64,000 nucleotides of DNA from Hyphomonadaceae bacterium (GCA_027485145.1 JAIXRO010000078.1:1-64000); one strand, 5' to 3'; shown: positions 1-11,900, numbered from the stretch's first letter. The notes: generated by a model not told the origin, from the sequence alone. Numbers and translations are program-made.

Positions 1-1
1 C

Positions 2-541
2 TACCGGCGCAACATCCACATGATCGTCCGTGCCCTGTACAATCTCGAAGTTCCGTTGATCTCGGCGATCAATGGGCCGGCGATCGGCCTTGGCTGTGAC
101 GTGGCTTGCATGGCGGATATCCGGATCGCTGCGGATACCGCCAGGATGGGCGTGACCTTCCTGAAGCTCGGCCTCATCCCCGGTGACGGCGGCGCCTGGT
201 TGCTGCCCCGCCTGATCGGCTCGTCCCGCGCCGCCGAACTTCTATTTACGGGCGATGTGATTGACGCGAAAACTGCCGCCGAGTGGGGCCTCGTGAGCCG
301 CGTGGTGCCAGCAGACCAATTGATGGACGAGGCAATGGCGCTGGCCGGCAAGATCGCGCAGCAGCCGCCGCAAGCGCTGCGGCTGGCCAAGACGCTGATG
401 CGGCATGGCGCAAATTCTTCCTACGATACGATCATGGAGTTATCGGCCGCTTCGCAGGCCTTGATGCACGAGACCGAAGACCATGTCGAAGGCGTGAACG
501 CCATCCTCGAGAAGCGCACACCCAACTTCAAAGGCAAATAG
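2..541 (+). CDS. Enoyl-CoA hydratase/isomerase family protein (5' truncated by window start)
   Basis: Crotonase-fold motifs 'AINGPAIGLGCDVACMADIRIAADTARMGVTFLKLGLIPGDGGAWLLPRLIG'; frame is open to the window edge. Confidence 0.9.
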   Translation, partial: YRRNIHMIVRALYNLEVPLISAINGPAIGLGCDVACMADIRIAADTARMGVTFLKLGLIPGDGGAWLLPRLIGSSRAAELLFTGDVIDAKTAAEWGLVSRVVPADQLMDEAMALAGKIAQQPPQALRLAKTLMRHGANSSYDTIMELSAASQALMHETEDHVEGVNAILEKRTPNFKGK

Positions 542-659
542 GGCTTCACGCGCAGTGTAATCCCGCCCGGCGCCTTGCCGGATTGGACGCGATCAAACCC
601 GGCGGCCACAGGGCAAACCACCGGGACAAGCGGGTTCTTGTGCGCCAGATTTCAGCCGG

Positions 660-1859
660 TCAGGCGACAATGCCGGCTTCGAACAACGCCTTGATGTCGG
701 CCGGACTCCGGCCGAGCGACGCGAGCACCTCGACTGTGTGCTGACCGGGTGCCGGGGACGGGCCTTTCGGTCCATCATCCGCGCCCGGAAAGCGCACAGG
801 CGAAGCTGGCGAGGCGTACGACGTGCCGTCACCCTTTGCGCTGGGCGTTTGCACGATCGCGCCGGCGGCAAAGGCCTGCGGATCGGATGCTACATCGGCA
901 AGGGACTGGACGGGTGCCCAGGCAATCGATTCCGCATCGAGGCGCGCGGCCAGCTCCGGCATCGGATAGGCGGCGAAACCGGCGTCGAGGATGGCGACAA
1001 CCTCAGCGGAGTTCGCCCGGCGGCCCTTGGAATTGTTGAACCGGGGATCGGTGATAAGCTCTTCACGCCCCACGACCCGGCAGAGCGGCGCCCAGTCCGT
1101 CTCGCCCTGACGCGCGACGATGCAGAACCACTTTCCGTCCTTGGTCTGGAAGAAGTTCGAGATCGGAACATTCTGTTCGCCCCGGCCTTTGGTCGAGGCG
1201 ACCCGGCCGAAGAAAAGCTGGATCGCGAGATCGGATCCCATGGCGTAGAGCCCTGTACGAAAGAGCGAGGCCTCAACAAGGCGTCCTTTGCCCGTGCGTG
1301 CGGCTTCCACCAGAGCGGCGCAAATACCAGCGGCTGCGGCGATGGATGTGGTGTGATCGCCAAAAGCGGTGCGCAGCGGAAACGGCTCGCCGCCTTTGGG
1401 GATCGTCAGGTTGGCAACGCCGGTGCGGCTCCAGAAGCTTGCAATGTCAAAGCCCGGACGATCCGCATCCGGACCTTCGAGGCCGTAGCCGGTGAGCGAG
1501 CAATAGACGAGCTTCGGATTCAGCGCGCGCAGCGATTCGTGATCAAGCCCCGACCGCGTCAGGCCGCCTGGACGCACGTTCGTGAGAAATACGTCAGCAT
1601 CGGCGGCCATCTCGCGGATCAGGGCCTGGCCTTCCGGCTTGCTCGTATCGATGACAACCGAGCGCTTCCCGCGATTGTCGAAGTCGAAGACCGGATTGTC
1701 CTGCAGGTCGGTACCGATGGTGCGGAAGAACATCCGGATCGGATCGCCGCCCGGCGGCTCTATCTTGGTAACGTCTGCGCCCCAGTCGCGCAGGATGCAC
1801 CCCGCACCTGGCGCAGCCATGTAGGTGGCATATTCAACGACCTTGATGCCTTCCAGCAT
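660..1859 (-). CDS. CaiB/BaiF family (class III) CoA-transferase
   Basis: 'MLEGIKVVEYATYMAAPGAGCILRDWGADVTKIEPPGGDP' and 'TNVRPGGLTRSGLDHESLRALNPKLVYCSLTGYGLEGPDADRPGFD' are typical of the family; start trimmed to the ATG at 1859. Confidence 0.9.
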   Translation of the reverse strand: MLEGIKVVEYATYMAAPGAGCILRDWGADVTKIEPPGGDPIRMFFRTIGTDLQDNPVFDFDNRGKRSVVIDTSKPEGQALIREMAADADVFLTNVRPGGLTRSGLDHESLRALNPKLVYCSLTGYGLEGPDADRPGFDIASFWSRTGVANLTIPKGGEPFPLRTAFGDHTTSIAAAAGICAALVEAARTGKGRLVEASLFRTGLYAMGSDLAIQLFFGRVASTKGRGEQNVPISNFFQTKDGKWFCIVARQGETDWAPLCRVVGREELITDPRFNNSKGRRANSAEVVAILDAGFAAYPMPELAARLDAESIAWAPVQSLADVASDPQAFAAGAIVQTPSAKGDGTSYASPASPVRFPGADDGPKGPSPAPGQHTVEVLASLGRSPADIKALFEAGIVA

Positions 1860-1932
1860 GCGCGCTCTCCCTCTTTTCTGAAGGGTGTGAACCGTTCGCT
1901 CTGGCTTGCCAAGCCTTGTCGCGGCGGTACCG

Positions 1933-3600
1933 CTAGTCGCCGGCGGGCCTCTTCCGGGATGACGGGAGAGCCGCGAGCTCACGGGACTGTCCAACCCAGT
2001 CATCGCGCTCGATACGCCCGCGGAAATGCAACAGCTTGCCATCGACATAAGAGATGTCGGCCTCCGTCCATTCCGCGATCTGCCAGAAATAGAACACGCC
2101 AATTTCGTGCAGCAGTTCGGTCAGCATCGGGCCCACACCGACAATCAACTCCAGATCGTCGCTGTCGCCGAAGGCGGCATGCGTCAGAAGGTTCGCCTGA
2201 TCATCCACGCGGCGGGCGCGGCTGATCGGATCGGCCCGGCGCGGCGCGCGCGCGACCGGCTCTGGTATGGCGCGCACGGGTCTTGGACGGGGCTCGTAAG
2301 CCGGCGCAGGTTCTGCACGGACACGCGGTTCCGGCTCAGCACGAACCGGCTCTCCACGCGAACGCAGCATGTGATGAACCGCGGTCAAACTGTACTCGAT
2401 TGCCGTGAGGCGGTCTTCAAGGGCGCCGAGGTCGAACCGGGACTCAATCGACCGAAGCGCAAGATCGATCCGGGCATAATCCGGCTGCGGAAGATTGAGC
2501 ACTGCATCCTGGAGCAGGGCAAGCCGACGGTCGAGCGCTTCGGTGCGCCCCTGACCGCGAAGTTCGGTCCGGATCGACGCGAGCGAGGCATCCAGGGCGC
2601 CCAATTGACTGTAGAGCGGATCGAGGTCGACGGGACGGCGCGAGAGGACGTCGAGATCGCTCTCGATACCCGCGAGTGTACCGATGAGCATGTCGGACGA
2701 CGGCGCCGCAGCGAGGTAAGCCTCGACCGCTGTGAGCCGGTCGACGAGGGGCGCAAGATCCGGTTCCGGAATCTGCACATCGCGGACAGCCAATTCAAGG
2801 GACGTTACCCGATCAAGAACGACCTTCAAATCAGGCTCGCGCGCCATGTTGGCAAGCGCAAGAGATTCAACCTCACTCGTAAGCCGCTGAAGATCGGGGC
2901 GGATCGCGAGTTCGTCGATTCTCTTCTGCAACGGCGCGAGGTTCGGCTCCGGCAGCTCCAGGTTCTCGACGGCCAGCTGAAGTGCGGCCAACCCGCTATG
3001 CACCGGACCCAGATTGATCTCTGGCACGCTGAAGTTCGCCATGAGTTGTTCGATACGGTCAAGGCGCGGTTCAATCGCCGCGCGAAGGTCAGGCAATCGC
3101 GACTCGCTGACATGCGAGGTCAGCGCGGTGATGCGCGTGTTGACGCCTTCGATGTCTGGCATGCGCAAGTTGTCGATGCGGGCAGAGACGCCGCGCAGAT
3201 GCTGGTCGATGGCTTCCAGATGTACCGAGCGCATCGAGGCCAGCGACGCCGCGACCGCAGAAACGGATTGCTCGAGCGCAGCCAGGCGGGCGGTCATCGC
3301 AGCGGCATTTTGATCGGGCGCGGAAACGACCGTTTCAAGATCCAGCAACTTCTGCTGCAGCGGCATCAGATCCGGTTGTGGCGGGCGATAAGCACCGAGC
3401 GCAAGCGACAGCGAGTGATCGACGTCTTCACGTGTCAACGCCTTGCCATGTTTCAAGAAAGCATCGACCTGCTTGGTAAGCTCGGCGTGCGACTCCGTAA
3501 CATCGACAAACCGGCGCCGCATCCACCACCAGGCAAACGCTGCGCCGAGCAGCGCGGCGAGGCAAAGCAGGAAGAAGATTTTGACGAGGAGAAACCACAT
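1933..3600 (-). CDS. Membrane-anchored coiled-coil protein with C-terminal helix-hairpin-helix-like domain
   Basis: N-terminal TM segment 'MWFLLVKIFFLLCLAALLGAAFAWWWMRRR', long leucine-rich repetitive region, C-terminal 'DDLELIVGVGPMLTELLHEIGVFYFWQIAEWTEADISYVDGKL' resembling flap-endonuclease-like HhH domains. Confidence 0.7.
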   Translation of the reverse strand: MWFLLVKIFFLLCLAALLGAAFAWWWMRRRFVDVTESHAELTKQVDAFLKHGKALTREDVDHSLSLALGAYRPPQPDLMPLQQKLLDLETVVSAPDQNAAAMTARLAALEQSVSAVAASLASMRSVHLEAIDQHLRGVSARIDNLRMPDIEGVNTRITALTSHVSESRLPDLRAAIEPRLDRIEQLMANFSVPEINLGPVHSGLAALQLAVENLELPEPNLAPLQKRIDELAIRPDLQRLTSEVESLALANMAREPDLKVVLDRVTSLELAVRDVQIPEPDLAPLVDRLTAVEAYLAAAPSSDMLIGTLAGIESDLDVLSRRPVDLDPLYSQLGALDASLASIRTELRGQGRTEALDRRLALLQDAVLNLPQPDYARIDLALRSIESRFDLGALEDRLTAIEYSLTAVHHMLRSRGEPVRAEPEPRVRAEPAPAYEPRPRPVRAIPEPVARAPRRADPISRARRVDDQANLLTHAAFGDSDDLELIVGVGPMLTELLHEIGVFYFWQIAEWTEADISYVDGKLLHFRGRIERDDWVGQSRELAALPSSRKRPAGD

Positions 3601-3649
3601 GGTCAGGCTCCGGGAAAAAGGAGTTCGGCAAGGGAGGGAAGGGCGCAGA

Positions 3650-4834
3650 TCATTCGTCTGTCCCCACGATACGAATTTCGATGCGGCGGTTCTGGGCGCG
3701 GCCTTCATCGGTGGCGTTGCTGCCGATGGGCCGCGACGGGCCATACCCGGCCGCGACGATACGGGCCGGTGAGACGCCGCGTTGTATGAGCGCGGCCCGG
3801 ACGGCTTCCGCCCGGCGGCGGCTGAGATCGAGATTCAGCTCTGTGCTGCCGGTGTTATCGGTATGTCCTTCGACGCGCAGAGTTCCTGGACAATCGGAGG
3901 CCGCCCGGGCGGTCAGATCGAGCAGAGCCGCTTTTGATGTCGCGATTCGGTCGCTGCCCGGATCAAACCCGATACGCGATGCCTCAAGCAAGCGGGCGAG
4001 CTCGCCTTCACAGGATTCAACAAGCTCCTTCGCCAGGATTTCCACGTCGCCGACCGATCCGAATGGCAGCGTCGCGCTCGCCATCTTGCGCACGCGTTCC
4101 GCTTCCCGCTCCGGGAGTTCGCAGCGCAGATTGAAGATTCTCGACGTGAAACTCGCAGTGCCGGCGTCGCACAGCGTCAGTGTTTCCACACCGCGCATCA
4201 TCGTCCCTCGCAATCCTTCGGGCGGCGGCGCACCGATCACTTCAAGATTGCTTTCGACAGTCTCGATCCGGCTAGGCACGGACTTGCGGGCGGCGACCAC
4301 GACGGCGTCGCGCGTCGCGATATCGGGCACGCGTCCATCGAGGGTCAGCTTGCCACCTGACAGTCGGAACAGGAATTCGGGCTCGTCGTTTTCGGCCCTC
4401 GTCACAGACTCAGTCATCGGGTTGCTTGCCTGATCGGGTCGTGTGCCTGCCGCGGCGAAATCACTGGTAACGCGTGTGGCGGGCCGCGCCGTTCCGAGCC
4501 AGGTCGGAGCTCGGGCTGTTCGGATCGCTTCAAGAACCCGTTCGCCGGCCGCCGTCGTGGGCGGAATTCCGTTCACCTTGACCCACTGGCCCGATACATC
4601 GACTTCGGCCCAATCGGCTCCCGCATCGGCAACGGCCCGTTTGGCGGCGCTTCGCACTTCGTCTTCGATGCTGTGTTTTGCGAACGAGGTCCAGGAAATC
4701 AGAGTCAGCAAGGCCAGACCAAGCAGCGGAAGCAATCCGTACGGAAAAAATGGTGTCGCATCACCAGACACCCGCCGGAAGCGGCGGACGGTCTGCGTCT
4801 TCGACTCGTTCGCTGTCTCCCAGCTGAAACTCAT
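3650..4834 (-). CDS. OmpA family protein with N-terminal TM segment and BON-like region
   Basis: C-terminal 'LRVEGHTDNTGSTELNLDLSRRRAEAVRAALIQRGVSPARIVAAGYGPSRPIGSNATDEGRAQNRRIEIRI' (OmpA peptidoglycan-binding domain). Confidence 0.88.
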   Translation of the reverse strand: MSFSWETANESKTQTVRRFRRVSGDATPFFPYGLLPLLGLALLTLISWTSFAKHSIEDEVRSAAKRAVADAGADWAEVDVSGQWVKVNGIPPTTAAGERVLEAIRTARAPTWLGTARPATRVTSDFAAAGTRPDQASNPMTESVTRAENDEPEFLFRLSGGKLTLDGRVPDIATRDAVVVAARKSVPSRIETVESNLEVIGAPPPEGLRGTMMRGVETLTLCDAGTASFTSRIFNLRCELPEREAERVRKMASATLPFGSVGDVEILAKELVESCEGELARLLEASRIGFDPGSDRIATSKAALLDLTARAASDCPGTLRVEGHTDNTGSTELNLDLSRRRAEAVRAALIQRGVSPARIVAAGYGPSRPIGSNATDEGRAQNRRIEIRIVGTDE

Positions 4835-5222
4835 CCAAATGACCCCACTCAGGACACGCCGTGCGACTGCGGGACGCCCCGATCCCGTTGTTAAGTAAAG
4901 CCATAATAGAACATACGCAGCAATACTTCGCCCCTGACAGTTGCGGGAACTGTCAAACGTTGCGCATTGCCGTTGCAGCCGGCTCAGGATCGGGGCCGCA
5001 TATTCATGGAACCTGCAGTATTTGCTGCCGTTTTTGTGCGCGCAGATCACGCAACGAGTCAGGGGCGCTTGTGTACCGGTCACTCAAGCTCGGCCCGCTT
5101 ATCGTTGCAATTGAATCCAATACTCGCGTTCAAGGCGAGCTTCGGATCAACAATTCGTCTGCTGGCACTCATGTTGAAATTGCGTCTTGATGCAGACGAT
5201 ATGCAGGGACCAATGTTGCATC

Positions 5223-5939
5223 ATGAGCAGGACGTCCTCCCAAGCGCCGCACGCACATCCGGATACCGGCGTAGATCCGTTCGCATTGGCCGGATTTGAA
5301 GGTCATCCGCAGGCGCTTGCCATGCACGGCGATCGTGCGCGTCATCGGCATGGCCCGTCTGAACTGACCGGCGAACAACACGCGCGGCTCGGCCGGCTCC
5401 GGTCCACTGCACACCGCGCCGAGATGGAGACGTCATTTCATTCGCGGAGGAATCTCGTGTCGGCGCTGACCGGTTCGGCGCCGAACAACCTCCAGATATC
5501 GCACCTGCCCGATGGCGCCCCCCGATTGATCAGGCCAGAAGGCTGGGCCATGTCACTCTCTCACAAAGGCCCGTGGACAGTGGTCGCGCTTGCGCTCGTG
5601 CCGGCAAAGATCGGTGTGGACGTTGAACTCGTTCGTGATCTCGATTGGCGCCCCATGCTGAAAATGATCTGCAGCGATCACGAACGCGAAGCGTTCGAGA
5701 CGAATGGTTTCGAGGGTCAGACCGCACTGACGAGTTTTATCCGTATGTGGACGATCAAGGAAGCAGTTCTCAAATCGACAACCCAGGGATTTCGCGCAGG
5801 CCCGAAAGGCGTCTCAACGCCGCTCGATATCCTGACAAGTCCGGGGAGGGGCGAACTGTCCGCCTTCGGGTCCGCTTATGAGTTCTGGTCTGCCGATCTC
5901 GGGGAGGCAATCTTCAGCCTCGCCCGCCAACGCCACTAG
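5223..5939 (+). CDS. 4'-phosphopantetheinyl transferase (Sfp-type), probably serving the adjacent Pfa ACPs
   Basis: 'MSLSHKGPWTVVALALVPAKIGVDVELVRDLDWRPML...SFIRMWTIKEAVLKSTTQGF' matches the PPTase motifs GVDVE and WTxKEAxLK. ORF may start upstream at 5187 or 5190. Confidence 0.85.
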   Translation: MSRTSSQAPHAHPDTGVDPFALAGFEGHPQALAMHGDRARHRHGPSELTGEQHARLGRLRSTAHRAEMETSFHSRRNLVSALTGSAPNNLQISHLPDGAPRLIRPEGWAMSLSHKGPWTVVALALVPAKIGVDVELVRDLDWRPMLKMICSDHEREAFETNGFEGQTALTSFIRMWTIKEAVLKSTTQGFRAGPKGVSTPLDILTSPGRGELSAFGSAYEFWSADLGEAIFSLARQRH

Positions 5940-8900
5940 TCCGGTTTCCGGAACGCGATCGAGAGTGGATTCGCCTCATAAATCCGCAGGCCGTCGCACC
6001 AGAGCGACCCGCGCGCGGTCGCCAGCACGCGGGCGCTCGTTTGCTCAAGGCTCAAGAGTTCGATCACTCCTGTTACCTCTCGCTTTTCCGGTGTGACCTG
6101 ACCGCGGTATGACCATTTCACGCGCTCACCTACAGCCGGGGTTTCGGCGACCAGTCCGTGAAGCTCTAGCGTGGGGACCTTCAGTAAGACCGCGCGCATG
6201 AGTAGTTGCTCGAGCGCATCCAGCCCCAGCGAACCGGGTTGTACAGGATCGTTGAAGAAGTGCGCCTTGAAGTACCAGGCGCGTGGATCAACGCTCTGCC
6301 GCCCACGGATGACGCCAAGACCGGCCGCACCACCCGCTGGGTCAAAATAGTCTGCGCTGTCGAGCATGCGGAGCTGACCCGAGGCGAGCCGGGGATCGAC
6401 GGGTGAAAGGTCTGCAGCCGAACGGGGAAGTACGAGATAGCTGCGGTCGGCTTCCGTGATCGGCAGGCCCGCCTGGCGTACCAACGCGGCTGCCGGGAAG
6501 AACCCGAACCGGGTGTTAAGCTCCATCACGGGCTCACCAGATTTCAGCTGCGCGACAACGTCGAACGCCACGATGGTCATCGGACCGACCTTCGAGAAAC
6601 TGGTCAGCGTCGTCCGGACACGGATCGTTCCGTCACGGGGGCCGATCATCCGGTGGATCTTGCCGTCACCTTCAAGATTGCGAAACCGGTCTCCGCCCTC
6701 CAGCGCGAACCCGCAATGACTGGCGAGCCAGCCGCAGGGCTGCAGGATGATTTCATTCAACACCGCAAATGGCATGAAGCCGGAGCGATTGTCAGCGAAA
6801 TACCAGGCATCCGGAGGCACATCGTATTCTGCAAGAATGCTCGCGCCGGTTTCCTGCACGCCCGGGCGCGTCGAGACATCCAACACGCGCGACATCACGT
6901 GATAGGGTGGTTGCGGAAGCCGGGGCACGCGGCCGCCGAGATCGAAGCGATTGTACATCTCTCCGAATGCTGCCGAAGGCGGACCATTTGCGCAGTCCAG
7001 CAGCGCGGCCTGATCGCCGCGGCTCTCCTTGTTCGGCCCCACACGAAGCGGCGACGCTGAGACACGGGGCGCCGGCCAATTGCGACGCAACTGAATCCCG
7101 AACCGGGGACAGTAAAAGACTTTCCGCCCATCAGATCGTGCGAGCAGCGAAGCAAACACTTTTGGCGTTTCACCGAGGATCACCTCGTCAATGAACACTT
7201 CGTAGATGATGTCGTGATCGGTGTCGGGAATGACCTGACCGCGGCAGATGAATTTGGCGGTTTCGCCCGGTATGGGCTCGAACACATAGCCATCCCGGTC
7301 CTGCGTGAGACCCAGGGCAGCGGCATAGAATTCAAGTGCCTGCACTGCCGCCTCGGCCATCAGCGTCCCGGGCATGCAGGGATCGTTGTGGAAGTGGCCC
7401 TCATAGAACCAGGCATCCGTTGGCACATGTGCATTCGCGCAAAGGTATCCGCGGCTCCACGGACCGCCAGTGGGCTCAAACGCCGTGACCGTATCGAAGA
7501 AGGTCAGCTTGCCCGCCGGCAGGTGAGGCGGGATCGAATGGGCGGCGCACAGCTCGAAACCCTTTCCGAAGCAGGCGAGGGCGTCCCCGTTCCGGAAAGC
7601 CGAAACGTCTGCCTTTGAAAAACTGCGCTTGGCGCTGGCCCGGCCGACATCAATCGGTTCGATTTCGCGCGTCGGCGGAGGCGACGTTTCTGCGTCCCAC
7701 GCAACACCTTTGCCTGAGGCGAGCTCTGCATCTGTGAAGAAGCCGGCCTGACCTTGACGCACCGAAAAGGCGGGGCGCCCATTCGCCATGCAGTCATACT
7801 GAAAGAAGAACATGCGCACACCGGCAAAAGTGGCGTGCTGGGTAATCTCGATCTGGAATTTCAGGGTCTCGCCCGCATTCGGCAAACCGCCTTCATGGAA
7901 GGTGATCTCGCACCCCAGAAGGCGGTAAACGCGTTCGCTCTGGTTCTTCAGATCCGCGCCCATCCACGCGATCAGGGTTAGGTCGGCTTGACCACACTCA
8001 ATCAGCGGACCAGGGCGCACACGGCCGTCATGCGTATACCACTCGCCAGGCGCGATATCGGTCTCGGTCCAGATCACTCCGGCGCCTTCAACGCCGGCAT
8101 CGGCGTCTATACCGGTAATGCGGTCAACCAGCAGAAGCGGCGCCGCGGGTAGCCGGCATTGGCGCTCGAATGCATCTTGCCCGAGGAACGCGGACCCGAA
8201 GAAGTCAGACATCTTCCCGCGGGCCGAGGCTTCGACTTCCGGCCGCGACCAGGATTTGCCGACAGGCGGCCGCGACGCCAGAGGCGTGCGACCCGACAGA
8301 ACACCGGTTGGAGCTGGCGACTTTTCCAACGTTTTGCCGGGCGGGGGCGGAAAGGGTATCCGACCATCCGGAACGATGGCGCGGACTTGAGGCGGATACA
8401 CCGGCGCCGGCAATCGCGGTGCCAGCGGCAAGCCGGTCGATACGGAGTCTTCGGCTGGCAGACGGGGAGACGTGTGATGCGCCGGGCGCGAGACCTTGTA
8501 GGGCGCTGCGTGATGCCACGGATGTGAGCGCGCCTCATCGAGACGCGCGGCGATCCGGTCGATCCGCACCTTGAAGCCTTCAGCATACAGACGGGCGGCG
8601 AGTTCAGCGACTTGAGCAAGTTCCGAGTTTTCAACCCGGTCCGTGGCCACAGCCAGATGCTGCTTGCCGGCCAATATCTGGCCAATACTCTGCGTGAGTG
8701 TGTCGCGCGGCCCAAGTTCGACGAAGGTGCGCACGCCATCGTCCCATGCCTGACGGATCGTGGCCGGGAAATCGACAGTCGCCACGGCCTGCTTCGTCAA
8801 CATGTCAGCCACGCGCGCCCGCGAGGGCACATAAGCGGCGTTGATGGCATTGGCATAAAGGCGCACGTTGCTCGCGCGCGACACAGGCCGCGAATGCAAT

Positions 8901-11900
8901 TCGCGCCATTTTTCCTCGAACGGCTTCATGGCATTGGCGTGAACAACGAGGTGCTGGTGCATCAGCGTCCCCGTACCGGGTCCGAATTGCTGGAAAAACG
9001 CGCGACAAGCGTCGGCCGGACCGCCGATCATCAGGTCGTCGTCGGTGTAGATGATCGTGATCTCGACATGCGGCGCGAACCGGAGTGCGTCCCGTACGCG
9101 CGCAACCGAGGCACGGACACGCCAATTGGTCCAGTCGGACGGCACGTTCGGCCCCCAGGCTTCGCCGGCTGTTTCGAATGCGCCGCCCAGATGGCGTTCG
9201 TACATCGCCGCCTTCTCGATATCATCCAGAAGGCCGCCCATGTCCTTCCAGTAGCCGAAGGCAAAGAGCGCATTGCTTTCGCCGAGCGAGAGACCGATGG
9301 CGGCGTGCGGCTCCAGTTCGAGTACGTCCCGAAGGAGAATGGCGTGCGCCTGGGTGACGAGGGAAACCGCACAAAGCTGCTCGAACTCCGAGAGCGAGGA
9401 CTTGGCAAGAAGGTGCGTCATGGCCGACGCCTTCGGGATGTCGCCGAGGCGCTCGGCGACTTCCGGAAACGCCATCAACAAGCCGCGACCCATCCGCGGA
9501 TAGGAGGCCGCCGAACCTGTCAGGGCGAAGGCCAGCTCACCCTCCGGCTCTCTCTCTCCCAGCCAGACGCCTGGCGCTTCAGCCGATCGTTTTGCTTCCA
9601 GCGCGTGGATGGCCGTCTGGATTTTCGCCGTCAGGTCAGCTTCGTCTTTCGCGAGAATGGCAATACGGACCCGGCCCGCTCCTCCGGTCCTTCCGGCTTT
9701 CAACTTGGCGGCAAGCGCAGCGCGGTTGGCGGCTGCAGCGAACACAAGGCGCGGCGTTGGGCGGAGCATATCCGGCGCTGGTGCCGGCGGGGCGGCGACC
9801 ACGGTCACTTGTAAAGGTTGGGACGTCACGGAGTTGCCAGACGCGACTTGAATTCTCCGCGCAGACGCATCGAGGGCTACGGCGCCGCCTTCGTCCTGCA
9901 AGACGTGCGAACGGACAGCAAGCGAGAGACCGACCGCGAGGTCAAACAAACCGGAAGACGCGCCAGCTTCGCCATAAACGGATTGAAGGGCTGCAACTCG
10001 GCTTTGGCCTGCACCAGACCACGAAATGTTCGTAACGGTGCCCTTGATCTGATCTCCCGCAGCTTCTGCTTCTGACTTGCGCTTCAGCACAAGCGCAACG
10101 GCCAAGTCCGCGGCATCTCCGGCGGGAAAAACAGCGCCCGCAAAGTCCGCACTAGTCACGATCGCAAGATCAAGCGTGCCCGCCTGCAGCGCGGCAACGG
10201 CCGCGTCGAACGCGGCGAGACCCGAGCTTTCTTCAGCCGCGATGGCGAAGCCCTGTCCACGAAAATCTTCGCAGGACGTGATCCTGTTTGCGGCCATGTT
10301 CGCCATGGCGCCAAGCACGTCGGCGGCGACGAGAGCCGGCGCAACGGCGTCAAGCTCGGCTTCGATGTCGTTGCGCCCCTCGGAGATCAGCTTGGCTTTC
10401 AGGCGCTCGCGTATCGGCCAGCGGGCGGAATCGTCAGCGCAGCGAATACCGGCGAACACGCCGCTACGCTCGGCGGAAACAGGCGTGACGCCGTAAAGCG
10501 CCATCTGTGAAACATCCAGGACCGCCAGCTGATGCGCTTCGGCCCTCAGAAGGTCAGACGGCGGAATCCGGCTCTTGACGGGATCGGCGCCAACAAGCTC
10601 GGCGCGCCGGACAGGTGTCGCGGGCGAATTGATCAGTCGGCGGATGACACTGCGCTCACCGCGATCTGTCCCGGCCTTCATACCGATGCCAACGATCACG
10701 ATGTCGTCCGGCTCCGGCGCGGCGTCCGTTGCATGGCCATTGATGTAGCCGCGCACTGGCTCGTACGCCTCAAGGATCAGGTGGGAATTGTTGCCGCCGA
10801 AGCCAAAATTGCTGATCGCGGCGCGGCGCGGCCTATCATGGCTTCTTTTCCATGCCTGCACGTCTGTCAGCGGCAAGAGACCGGTCTCAGCCAGTGGTGC
10901 GATCAACGTCCCATCCAGCGGCATGGGCGGCAGTTCTTCCGCTTCCATCGCCGCCGTCAACTTGAGGACACTGGCGAGGCCAGCCGCCGTGATCAGATGG
11001 CCAGTGTTGGCCTTCAATGATCCGATGGGGAGTTCGCGGCGCGATCCGAAGACCGCAACAGCCGACTGGATTTCAACACTGTCGCCGACTGGCGTTCCCG
11101 TCGCGTGGCATTCGAGAAAATCGACCGAACCGGGCTCGATTTGCGCCATTTGATAGGCGCGGTTCATCGCCTCGGCCTGGCCTCCCGAATCCGGAGCCAG
11201 AAAGCCCTTGCGCCGGCCGTCATTGGAGAGGCCGATGCCGCGGATAACGGCGCGTACGCGATCACTTTTCTTGACGTCCGAGAGACGTTTCAACACGACA
11301 GCCGCAGCGCCCTCGGACGGCACCAGTCCATCCGCACCCTGAATGAATGGGCGGGACCGTCCAGACGGGCTAAGCGCTTTCAGCGCATCAAATCCGATGT
11401 GCAGGATCAGATTGTCAGCGGCGTTGACCGCGCCGACCAGCGCGATGTCGATCTGACCGATGGCCAGTTTCCGGCACGCAATCTCCAACGCGTACAAGGA
11501 GGAAGCGCAGGCTGCATCAAGCGCAAGCGCAGGGCCCTCCGCTCCGATCATCCGGGCGATGAGGTGGGCGGGCATGCCTGAATTCAAAGTATCTGAAAGC
11601 GGGCGCTGCGTCCGGCCGGTGCGCCAGACCTCTTCCGCATAGTCCACCTTGGCGTGGCTGGGGTAGCAAAGATTGGCAAGGAAAACGCCGCGTTTTGCGG
11701 GCGCCGTCTTTTCGGCACCGGGGACATTCGACCACGCGTCCCAAGCGGCTTGCAAAGGCCAACGGTGAACCGGATCGAGCTCGGGGGCCGTCATGCCATC
11801 AAGCCGTCTATAGCCTTCGTGCTGCGTCGCCACCTGATCCACCCGGCCAGAGACGTAGCGGGCCGGTGAAGACGCTGTCCCCGCAAGGCCGAGTTCCGAC

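Noticed and set aside
2026-3789. 587-aa plus-strand ORF opposite the HhH coiled-coil gene
   Set aside because: Arg-rich composition without domains; minus-strand product has a sensible TM, coiled-coil and C-terminal domain.
5188-5223. TGATGCA/TGCATCA inverted repeat around the PPTase start
   Set aside because: Only 7 bp and no independent support; likely chance.
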